A program made the position numbers and the translations under genes. The notes under the pieces were generated by a model. That model was given only the letters and a program-made list of their open reading frames with translations, did no database searches and was not told the origin of the DNA. This document shows, in pieces, positions 1 to 8,179 of a stretch of 64,000 nt of DNA. Position 1 is the stretch's first letter, and the number at the start of each line of letters is the position of its first letter. The DNA lies in assembly GCF_004028155.1 (NCBI RefSeq), contig NZ_SBII01000003.1:310001-374000 (forward strand), read 5' to 3'. Origin of the DNA: Flavobacterium cerinum (GTDB lineage Bacteria; Bacteroidota; Bacteroidia; Flavobacteriales; Flavobacteriaceae).

Positions 1-209
1 ACTCAAACGTAGAAGTTGAGGACATTAAGACCGGACAAAAACTAAAAATTAAAATAGTTTTACCACGTGAATCAAATGTAAAAGAAGGTAAAATATCCGT
101 TTTTGCCCCACTAAGTGTAGCCCTTATCGGCTTCAGCAAAAACGACGAAGTAGTCTGGGAAATGCCTGCCGGCGTTAAAAACATAAAGATCGTTGAAGTA
201 ACAAACTAA
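1..209 (+). CDS. GreA/GreB C-terminal domain protein (3' part only)
   Basis: The open frame enters from the left edge (first full codon at base 3) and ends at TAA 207-209, leaving 68 residues of the C-terminus. The visible part contains VLPRES, then KISVFAPLSVALIGFSKND, then WEMPAG and KIVEV. This is the pattern of the GreA/GreB C-terminal (FKBP-like) domain, also found in Rnk-type regulators that bind RNA polymerase. The N-terminus lies outside the window, so I cannot tell a true elongation factor (with coiled coil) from an Rnk-like protein. The domain assignment is from pattern recognition. Confidence 0.75.
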   Translation, partial: SNVEVEDIKTGQKLKIKIVLPRESNVKEGKISVFAPLSVALIGFSKNDEVVWEMPAGVKNIKIVEVTN

Positions 210-237
210 TACTACTATATAACCTTGCAGTAGTATT
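208..237. terminator. Hairpin between convergent stops
   Basis: A 9-bp perfect inverted repeat (AATACTACT 208-216 / AGTAGTATT 229-237, 12-nt loop) begins inside the stop codon of the plus-strand gene and reaches the stop of the minus-strand gene at 236. The position suits a shared bidirectional terminator, but the stem is AT-rich and there is no long T-tract. Confidence 0.45.
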
Positions 238-781
238 ATTCTCTTTCGAGTACTACATCTACCGGTTTATTCATCTTACGGCCAAATTTCATAGCAGCAG
301 TCTGACTTTCGTTAGAACAAAGTATGTACATATTAAAGCTGTAAAGCGGCAATATTACCGTCTTGAATTTTCCACCATTCTCTTTACCATCAACATCCTG
401 GATCTTTACAGAGAAATTATCAGCAGGAAAAGTATTAGCTATAGAAAGCAGGTAATTGTCTTTAGCAAATGGAAAAAAGTAACGTTCTTTTTTTGCAACA
501 GCTCCTTCAGCCAGCCTCTTATTGTCGTCACCTATCAAATAGTTTGACGTAAATATCATTGGCTCGTTAGCGTTTCTAAAGCTGTAAAGATTATTCACAT
601 TGATCAGGTCATTACCCTTACTGTCGACCACAGTAACTCTTAAATTTTTAATATTTTCTTTTTTTCCTGCTTCATGTATGTCCAGTACAATGTATGATGT
701 AAAATCATAACCACAATGCATAACCTGAGCCTTTACCGAAAATGTAAAAAGGAAAACTATAATAAGGATACTGTATCTCAT
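236..781 (-). CDS. Hypothetical exported protein
   Basis: 181 residues. The N-terminus MRYSILIIVFLFTFSVKAQ is a clear Sec signal peptide with a likely cleavage after Ala-Gln, common in flavobacteria. The mature part looks beta-rich, with two cysteines early (around residue 23) and late (around 154), and has no motif I recognise. It sits convergent to the preceding gene and upstream of nothing co-directional, so it is probably monocistronic. Function unknown; a periplasmic or surface-associated location is inferred from the signal peptide only. Confidence 0.75.
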   Translation of the reverse strand: MRYSILIIVFLFTFSVKAQVMHCGYDFTSYIVLDIHEAGKKENIKNLRVTVVDSKGNDLINVNNLYSFRNANEPMIFTSNYLIGDDNKRLAEGAVAKKERYFFPFAKDNYLLSIANTFPADNFSVKIQDVDGKENGGKFKTVILPLYSFNMYILCSNESQTAAMKFGRKMNKPVDVVLERE

Positions 782-857
782 AAATAATAATATTAGCGCA
801 AAAGTAAAGCTCTACAGCCATCTTTCAAAAAGTATTCCAAGAAAATCCAATAACAAT

Positions 858-888
858 AAAAAAGGCAGCCCAAAGAGCTGCCTTTTTA
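858..888 (-). terminator. Intrinsic terminator of the immunophilin gene
   Basis: The stem GGCAGC (864-869) / GCTGCC (877-882) is flanked by an A-run on the plus-strand left side, giving a T-run on the minus transcript. It lies 22 bases beyond the minus-strand stop at 910. Confidence 0.85.
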
Positions 889-909
889 TTATATAACTAA
901 TATTCAGTA

Positions 910-1842
910 TTATTTTACATCCATTAACTCAACGTCAAAGATCAAAGTAGCGTCCGGAGGAATAACACCGCCTGCACCACGAGAACCGTAACCAAGGTGA
1001 GAAGGAATAACAAAACGGGCTTTATCACCTACCTGAAGTAAAGCGATACCTTCGTCCCATCCTTCGATCACATGACCTTGTCCAAGAGGGAAGTCAATTG
1101 GTTGTTTTCTTTTGTAAGAAGAGTCAAACACCTGTCCGTTCTCAAGAGAGCCTGAGTAATGTACAGAAACTGTTCTTCCTTTTTCAGCTTTTTTACCAGA
1201 ACCTTTCTGGATCATTTTATAACGAAGTCCACTTTCTGTTTTTTCAAAACCTGCAGCAAGTTTCTCCATAGCCTCTTCAGCTTGTTTAGCAGCATCTGCA
1301 ACTCTTTTTTCGCGAGAACCTTCAAAAGTCCTGAAAGCCTCAATAGCATTCCATTTTTGAGCTTCTTCACCTACCCTAATGATCTCAATGCTTTCAAGTG
1401 CATCATCACCTGCAATAGCATCCACAATATCCTGACCTTCTACAACATGTCCAAAAACAGTATGCTTGTTATCAAGCCATGGCGTTGGAACGTGTGTAAT
1501 AAAGAACTGAGAGCCGTTAGAACCCGGTCCAGAGTTAGCCATAGATAATACTCCTGGTTTATCGTGTTTTAATTCCGGGTGAAATTCATCATCAAATTGG
1601 TAACCCGGTCCACCTGTACCTGTTCCTTTAGGGCATCCGCCCTGTATCATGAAATCAGGAATAACACGGTGAAATTTAAGTCCGTTGTAAAACGGATTCC
1701 CCTGTGGTTTTTCTTTGTTCTCAAGGTTGCCTTCAGCAAGACCTACAAAGTTACCTACCGTTCCCGGTGTTTTATCATGTGTCAGCTTTACAAGAATAGT
1801 TCCTTTTGCTGTATTGAATTTTGCGTAAATTCCGTTTTCCAT
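910..1842 (-). CDS. Dual immunophilin: cyclophilin-FKBP fusion peptidyl-prolyl isomerase
   Basis: 310 residues with two complete prolyl isomerase domains. Residues about 5-157 are a cyclophilin: FHRVIPDFMIQGG (58-70, catalytic Arg59), GSNGSQFFITHV (108-118) and the Trp122 that corresponds to the cyclosporin-contact Trp. Residues about 165-200 form a charged, probably helical linker. Residues about 203-310 are an FKBP domain with VHYSG (227-231), VFDSS (238-242), VIEGWDEG (258-265) and GVIPPDATLIFDVEL (292-306), so the FK506-pocket residues are all present. No signal peptide is visible, so it is probably cytoplasmic. Role: protein folding by proline cis-trans isomerisation. Fusions of this order are known as dual-family immunophilins in some Bacteroidota and protists. 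Monocistronic with its own promoter and terminator. Confidence 0.95.
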   Translation of the reverse strand: MENGIYAKFNTAKGTILVKLTHDKTPGTVGNFVGLAEGNLENKEKPQGNPFYNGLKFHRVIPDFMIQGGCPKGTGTGGPGYQFDDEFHPELKHDKPGVLSMANSGPGSNGSQFFITHVPTPWLDNKHTVFGHVVEGQDIVDAIAGDDALESIEIIRVGEEAQKWNAIEAFRTFEGSREKRVADAAKQAEEAMEKLAAGFEKTESGLRYKMIQKGSGKKAEKGRTVSVHYSGSLENGQVFDSSYKRKQPIDFPLGQGHVIEGWDEGIALLQVGDKARFVIPSHLGYGSRGAGGVIPPDATLIFDVELMDVK

Positions 1843-1867
1843 TATGCTTATTGTTTATTTGAAGATG

Positions 1868-1875
1868 CAAATTTA
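1868..1875 (-). promoter_or_regulatory. -7 promoter box of the immunophilin gene
   Basis: TAAATTTG on the minus strand matches the flavobacterial TAnnTTTG -7 element, 26 bases upstream of the ATG at 1842. Confidence 0.6.
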
Positions 1876-1953
1876 CAAATTAATTCTCTACCCTGCATAT
1901 TGCAATGTCATAACAAAAATGTAAATTCGAATCTTAAAAATTTGAACTTAAGA

Positions 1954-2754
1954 ATGAATAAAGAAGATAATTATATAGATATAAACAAAAAAGCATGGAA
2001 CCAGAAGACAGAAGTTCATGTAAATTCTGAATTTTATGACACACCTTCATTCCTGGAAGGCCGATCTACGCTTAATAGTATCGAACTGGAGCTGTTAGGC
2101 GATATAACCGGTAAAAAAATACTGCACCTTCAATGCCATTTTGGGCAGGACACATTATCATTAGGCAGGCTTGGTGCCGATGTTACAGGAGTAGACTTCT
2201 CGGATAAAGCCATTGAAGAAGCACGCAACCTATCAGCCAGCACAGGTGTGCCGGCACGTTTTATCTGTTCTGATGTATACAGTTTACATGAAGTTCTAAA
2301 CGAACAGTTTGATGTTGTGTTTACAAGTTATGGCACTATTGGCTGGCTGCCGGATCTGGGAAAATGGGCTAAAACCATTTCACATTTCCTAAAACCCGGA
2401 GGCACGTTTGTTTTTGCCGAGTTCCATCCTGTGGTTTGGATGTTTGATGATAATTTCGAAAAAATCGGTTACAACTATTTTAAAGCCGATGCCATTATTG
2501 AAAGTGAAATTGGCACGTATGCAGATGTGAGCGCTCCGTTAGAAAACGAAATGATAACCTGGAACCATGCCATGAGCGAGGTAATAAACAATTTGATAAA
2601 AAGCGGACTGGAAATTAATGAGTTAAATGAGTTTGATTACTCGCCTTACAATTGCTTTAGAAATACCGAAGAATTTGAACCGGGCAAGTACAGGATCATT
2701 CAATTAGGCAATAATATTCCAATGGTATACTCTGTTAAAGCAACAAAAAAATAA
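1954..2754 (+). CDS. Class I SAM-dependent methyltransferase
   Basis: 266 residues from ATG 1954, chosen because upstream in-frame codons run antisense through the immunophilin gene and MNKEDNYIDINKKAWNQKT is a natural N-terminus for this family. Rossmann motif I is ILHLQCHFGQDTLSLGRLGA (about 54-73, with the usual GxGxG loosened to CHFGQD). Then comes the acidic VTGVDFSDKAIEEA strand, and DVVFTSYGTIGWLPDL with HFLKPGGTFVFAEFHP as post-motifs. Substrate unknown; methyltransferase-11/25-like small-molecule type is likely. It is divergent from the immunophilin gene. The upstream box TAAATTCG is one mismatch from TAnnTTTG. Confidence 0.85.
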   Translation: MNKEDNYIDINKKAWNQKTEVHVNSEFYDTPSFLEGRSTLNSIELELLGDITGKKILHLQCHFGQDTLSLGRLGADVTGVDFSDKAIEEARNLSASTGVPARFICSDVYSLHEVLNEQFDVVFTSYGTIGWLPDLGKWAKTISHFLKPGGTFVFAEFHPVVWMFDDNFEKIGYNYFKADAIIESEIGTYADVSAPLENEMITWNHAMSEVINNLIKSGLEINELNEFDYSPYNCFRNTEEFEPGKYRIIQLGNNIPMVYSVKATKK

Positions 2755-2768
2755 CACCAAATAATCGT

Positions 2769-2776
2769 TACTTTTG
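2769..2776 (+). promoter_or_regulatory. -7 promoter box
   Basis: TACTTTTG, an exact TAnnTTTG match, 17 bases before the ATG at 2794. Confidence 0.6.
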
Positions 2777-2793
2777 CTATTAAATTTTACAAT

Positions 2794-3246
2794 ATGAAAA
2801 GCCTGTTTAATCCTAAGGATAATAAAGATATAATTGACCGTATAGAGCAGTTAACTCCTATAACCCTGTCGCAATGGGGCAAAATGACTGTGAGTCAGAT
2901 GCTAAAACACTGCCAGCAGCCTATTAAGGTAGCTCAGGGAACATTAAAATTAAAATCAAACTGGCTGATAAGCTTTTTCTTTGCCAGATCGGCAAAAAAG
3001 CAATTAACCGATTCTCAGCCTTTAAAAAAGGACTTACCTACTTCTAAGGAGTTCATCATTAACTACGAACCGAACTTTGAAGAAGCTAAAAAAGGACTTA
3101 TAGAACTGGTTTCTAAATTTGCTCAGGAAGGCGAAGCCTTTATTAAAAATAAAAAGCATCCTTTCTTTGGTGAAATGACCATACAGGAATGGGACACCCT
3201 ACAATGGAAACATCTTGACCACCATTTAAAACAATTTGGGGTATAA
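2794..3246 (+). CDS. DUF1569 family protein (DinB-like fold)
   Basis: 150 residues. The C-terminal signature HPFFGEMTIQEW and KHLDHHLKQFGV (about 122-150), plus the N-terminal QWGKMTVSQMLKHCQQP, are typical of DUF1569. That family belongs to the DinB/YfiT four-helix-bundle superfamily, whose metal is bound by histidines (His39, and the His-His near the C-terminus here). Biochemical function is not established. It is a separate transcription unit, with a consensus box upstream and a hairpin downstream. Confidence 0.8.
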   Translation: MKSLFNPKDNKDIIDRIEQLTPITLSQWGKMTVSQMLKHCQQPIKVAQGTLKLKSNWLISFFFARSAKKQLTDSQPLKKDLPTSKEFIINYEPNFEEAKKGLIELVSKFAQEGEAFIKNKKHPFFGEMTIQEWDTLQWKHLDHHLKQFGV

Positions 3247-3271
3247 TAGCATCTCTTTAGATAAAGTAAAT

Positions 3272-3316
3272 AAAGGCATAAGTTAAGGAATACACCTAAA
3301 TTTATGCCTTTTGCTT
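3272..3316 (+). terminator. Hairpin terminator
   Basis: AAAGGCATAA (3272-3281) pairs perfectly with TTATGCCTTT (3302-3311) around a 20-nt loop. It lies 26 bases after the DUF1569 stop and before the trmD promoter. Confidence 0.7.
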
Positions 3317-3334
3317 TATGCTTTAAAATCTTTG

Positions 3335-3342
3335 TACCTTTG
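3335..3342 (+). promoter_or_regulatory. -7 promoter box of trmD
   Basis: TACCTTTG, an exact TAnnTTTG match, 26 bases before the trmD ATG. Confidence 0.65.
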
Positions 3343-3368
3343 CAGCTTTAAACTTTGAATCTTAAGAA

Positions 3369-4043
3369 ATGCGTATTGATATTATTACCGTATTGCCCGA
3401 ATTACTAAGAAGCCCATTTGAAGCCTCTATACTTAAACGTGCCATAGATAAAGGCATCGTAGAGGTGCATTTGCACAACCTTAGGGATTACAGCACCAAC
3501 AAACACAAAAACGTAGACGACTATCAGTTTGGTGGCGGTGCAGGTATGGTAATGATGATAGAACCTATTGATGCCTGTATTTCTAAGCTAAAAGCAGAAC
3601 GCGATTATGACGAGGTTATATATATGAGTCCGGATGGCGAAACCCTTAACCAGAGCATGGCCAACCGTATGTCACTTTTAGAGAATATCATTATACTTTG
3701 CGGTCATTATAAAGGAGTAGATCAGCGTGTACGCGATCAGTTTATTACCAAAGAGATCTCGATTGGCGACTTCGTTCTTTCGGGTGGCGAGTTGGCAGCA
3801 GCTGTGGTAGCCGATTCTATTATACGCCTTATACCTGGTGTATTGAGCAATGAAACCTCAGCACTTACAGATAGTTTCCAGGATAATCTGCTTTCCCCTC
3901 CTATCTATACACGTCCTGCAGAATATAAAGGATGGAAAGTACCTGACGTATTATTAAGCGGTAACTTTGCTCATATTGACAAATGGCGCGAAGACATGGC
4001 ATTTGAGCACACAAAAACAAGAAGACCTGATCTTTTAGAATAG
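3369..4043 (+). CDS. trmD: tRNA (guanine37-N1)-methyltransferase TrmD
   Basis: 224 residues, full length for TrmD. It methylates N1 of G37 next to the anticodon of tRNAs for Leu, Pro and Arg, using SAM, and so prevents +1 frameshifting. Family landmarks are present: [11 protein letters not shown] start, [15 protein letters not shown] (52-66), [10 protein letters not shown] (86-95), and the trefoil-knot segments [12 protein letters not shown] (109-120) and [12 protein letters not shown] (130-141). As in many bacteria rplS follows, but here 230 bases and a separate promoter with leader separate the two. Confidence 0.97.
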   Translation: MRIDIITVLPELLRSPFEASILKRAIDKGIVEVHLHNLRDYSTNKHKNVDDYQFGGGAGMVMMIEPIDACISKLKAERDYDEVIYMSPDGETLNQSMANRMSLLENIIILCGHYKGVDQRVRDQFITKEISIGDFVLSGGELAAAVVADSIIRLIPGVLSNETSALTDSFQDNLLSPPIYTRPAEYKGWKVPDVLLSGNFAHIDKWREDMAFEHTKTRRPDLLE

Positions 4044-4171
4044 TTTTTTGTTCAGGTTTTCAGATTTCAAAGTTTCTGATCTGTAAAGTTTTTATAACTG
4101 CGCTTTCCAAAAAACAGCTATATTGTTAAAAATCAAAAACTTACCCAAATAAAACTTTAAACCTAAAACTT

Positions 4172-4200
4172 TTGTTACTTCAAAAAAATAATTATATTTG
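4172..4200 (+). promoter_or_regulatory. rplS promoter (TTG -33, TAnnTTTG -7)
   Basis: TTG at 4172-4174 and TATATTTG at 4193-4200 are separated by 18 bases, a textbook flavobacterial housekeeping promoter. Transcription should start near 4206, leaving a leader of about 68 nt. Confidence 0.75.
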
Positions 4201-4205
4201 CACCC

Positions 4206-4273
4206 TATTTCGGATTAACCTCTGGCGATACTCGTGAATGTTGCTCTGAATCAATAATTTAAAAATAAAAATC
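4206..4273 (+). ncRNA. Candidate L19 leader RNA (autoregulatory element)
   Basis: Between the rplS promoter and its ATG lies a stretch of about 68 nt. Its first 45 bases are more GC-rich and non-coding, with a small hairpin (CGA-TAC-TCG around 4225-4233), followed by an A-rich initiation region. A ribosomal leader family for L19 in Flavobacteria has been proposed from comparative genomics, as I recall. Position fits; I could not verify the consensus structure by eye. Confidence 0.4.
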
Positions 4274-4627
4274 ATGTCTGATTTAGTAAAATTTGTACAA
4301 GACGAATTTGTAACAAAAAAAGATTTCCCTGAGTTTGGAGCTGGTGATACTATCACTGTGTACTACGAAATTAAAGAGGGTGAAAAAACTAGAACACAGT
4401 TCTTCAAAGGAGTTGTAATCCAAAAAAGAGGCGCTGGTATCACTCAAACTTTTACAATCCGTAAAATGTCAGGTGCTGTTGGTGTAGAGCGTATCTTCCC
4501 ATTAAACATGCCTGCACTTCAAAAAGTTGAAGTTAACCAAAGAGGTAAAGTTAGAAGAGCTCGTATATTCTACTTCAGAGATCTTACTGGTAAAAAAGCT
4601 AAAATCAAAGAAAAAAGAAGAAGATAA
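4274..4627 (+). CDS. rplS: Large ribosomal subunit protein bL19
   Basis: 117 residues. It sits at the 30S-50S interface. The landmarks are FGAGDTITVYYEIKEGEKTRTQFFKGVVIQKRGAG in the first half, IRKMSGAVGVERIFPLNMP in the middle, and a basic tail KVRRARIFYFRDLTGKKAKIKEKRRR. Length and ending are normal for the Bacteroidota form. It is flanked by its own promoter and leader and a strong terminator, so it forms a monocistronic unit. Confidence 0.98.
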   Translation: MSDLVKFVQDEFVTKKDFPEFGAGDTITVYYEIKEGEKTRTQFFKGVVIQKRGAGITQTFTIRKMSGAVGVERIFPLNMPALQKVEVNQRGKVRRARIFYFRDLTGKKAKIKEKRRR

Positions 4628-4651
4628 TCTTTTATCCAAGAATACATATAG

Positions 4652-4680
4652 AATCCCATGCATTGCATGGGATTTTTTTT
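4652..4680 (+). terminator. rplS intrinsic terminator
   Basis: AATCCCATGC and GCATGGGATT form a perfect 10-bp stem with a 3-nt loop, followed by eight T residues. Confidence 0.92.
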
Positions 4681-4748
4681 GTACCCTATCCTAATTGATT
4701 AAGATGCTAAACGATATGCTGCCTCGGTATATTTTAGTACTTTTGGGC

Positions 4749-4973
4749 ATGGATCCAATTTTTATAAAAATAGCCGATATACGCGGTGGTGTACACTTTG
4801 TAAACATCAAGCATATCTATGAGGTTGAAGAAGTTGTAAGCGCAAAAGCAAAGCTTACACACGTAAGATACTACTCTATCCCTGACTGTAAAGGACAAAT
4901 AAACAAGGTAATCACCAAAGAGTTTACCAATGTTTTATTGGAAAGGATAAACCAGCTGAAAGAAAAGCCATAA
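4749..4973 (+). CDS. Small hypothetical protein
   Basis: 74 residues from ATG 4749: MDPIFIKIADIRGGVHFVNIKHIYEV and onward, ending KEKP. I chose this start because an exact -7 box (TACTTTTG 4738-4745) ends only 3 bases before it and a terminator lies at 4652-4680. The same tight box-to-ATG spacing is seen at pyrE in this window. In-frame alternatives are ATG 4704 (89 residues) or TTG 4695 (92). No signal peptide or transmembrane segment in the short form. It resembles small flavobacterial proteins of unknown function with a beta-rich N-terminal half. Confidence 0.55.
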   Translation: MDPIFIKIADIRGGVHFVNIKHIYEVEEVVSAKAKLTHVRYYSIPDCKGQINKVITKEFTNVLLERINQLKEKP

Positions 4974-5104
4974 AAGTATTGGCCTTTCTATTACTATTCG
5001 GCAATCTGACATATCCTTATTCTGAGCTTTAAAAACTTTGTAATTCGTAAAATTTCAAACGTTTTTTTACCATTTTACAAACAACCTATTACGTTAGATT
5101 TCCC

Positions 5105-5112
5105 TATATTTG
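5105..5112 (+). promoter_or_regulatory. -7 promoter box of icd
   Basis: TATATTTG, exact consensus. Transcription from here leaves about 135 nt of leader before the icd ATG. Confidence 0.65.
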
Positions 5113-5117
5113 CGAGC

Positions 5118-7477
<2,360 letters not shown>

Positions 7478-7501
7478 GCCTTTACCCGCTAACAACTATA
7501 C

Positions 7502-7534
7502 AAAAGCTATCCCAAATGGGATAGCTTTTTTTTT
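7502..7534 (+). terminator. icd intrinsic terminator
   Basis: AAAAGCTATCCC (7502-7513) pairs with GGGATAGCTTTT, followed by a run of nine T residues. Confidence 0.92.
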
Positions 7535-7789
7535 ACCGCAGAAAATATACTGATAATTCAGTATTGCCGATGCTGCCTGAAAAGGTTTGCTTTGCATTAA
7601 AAATAACCTCCCTATTCATTTTGATGAATGCTTTATCCCCGTTTATTTACATTTTGAAAGTATTTGGGTGCCGTTTGTCAAAAACAAAATATTTATTACT
7701 CTCATTTATAGTAGATTTACCACATAATAATAGAGCCCTAAATAGCATTTTGAAAATTTTTTAAAAAAAATGAAAAAGGACATAGGGGT

Positions 7790-7869
7790 AAAATAGAAAT
7801 CGGTTGTATTACTACTATAGCAACAGTTCAATCATCAATTAAACAAAACACATCATGATCTTACAGCAA
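7790..7869 (+). repeat. Leader duplication, copy 1
   Basis: The bases before and across ATG 7855 resemble those before and across ATG 8165. AGTTCAATCATCAAT (7825-7839) is identical to 8127-8141, CACATCATGAT spans both start codons, and the first codons match closely (Met-Ile-Leu-Gln). Weaker similarity extends upstream (AGAAATCGGTTGTATT against AGATTACGGTTCGTTCT). Confidence 0.7.
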
Positions 7870-7983
7870 AAAGTACCTGAAATGAATGTTAGCCAGTTAA
7901 TGCTACGAAAAACTAAAAAAAGACCTATACTTATCAATGAAGTAAGCGAACAACAAGAACTCATAGAACATAAAAAATTATAA
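7855..7983 (+). CDS. Small ORF, 42 codons, upstream of TonB receptor
   Basis: It begins MILQQKVPEMNVSQLM, continues with a basic middle (LRKTKKRP) and ends QELIEHKKL at TAA 7981-7983. It has the same start context and first four residues as the TonB receptor but no signal peptide after them. It may be a short regulatory or leader peptide, or the remnant of a duplicated receptor 5' end. Coding status is unproven; start context (A/C-rich leader) matches real starts in this genome. Confidence 0.4.
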   Translation: MILQQKVPEMNVSQLMLRKTKKRPILINEVSEQQELIEHKKL

Positions 7984-8089
7984 AAAGAGAATCGTAGCCT
8001 TTTTCGTTAAAAACAGCAGACCCTGTAACATATAGTACTATTTCACGTCTTACTGCGTTATCAGGTTTGTCAGATAAATTAACACAAAA

Positions 8090-8179
8090 AAGAGATTACG
8101 GTTCGTTCTAAAATTTCACAACGTAAAGTTCAATCATCAATAAATCAAATCAAACAACCACATCATGATTTTACAAAAA
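8090..8179 (+). repeat. Leader duplication, copy 2
   Basis: Second copy of the leader, directly ahead of the TonB receptor start at 8165. It shares the 15-base block at 8127-8141 and the CACATCATGAT start context with copy 1, 302-310 bases upstream. Confidence 0.7.

Larger units (their letters stand above)
7535..8164 (+). other. Long upstream region of the TonB receptor gene
   Basis: This 630-base stretch lies between the icd terminator and the TonB receptor. The first 250 bases show no convincing gene. Around 7780-7815 there is a distinctive A-rich tract, then AGGGGTAAAA, and 8 bases later GGTTGTATTA. This differs from TAnnTTTG promoters and might be an alternative-sigma promoter. A 42-codon ORF (7855-7983) follows. 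A second, diverged copy of the same leader then precedes the receptor ATG at 8165. Confidence 0.5.

Noticed and set aside
1579..1953. N-terminal extension of the methyltransferase frame
   Set aside because: It runs antisense through the immunophilin gene and across its promoter; the methyltransferase family starts at 1954.
7564..7764. 66-codon ORF on the plus strand after icd
   Set aside because: No start context, no promoter, low-complexity hydrophobic sequence; probably chance.
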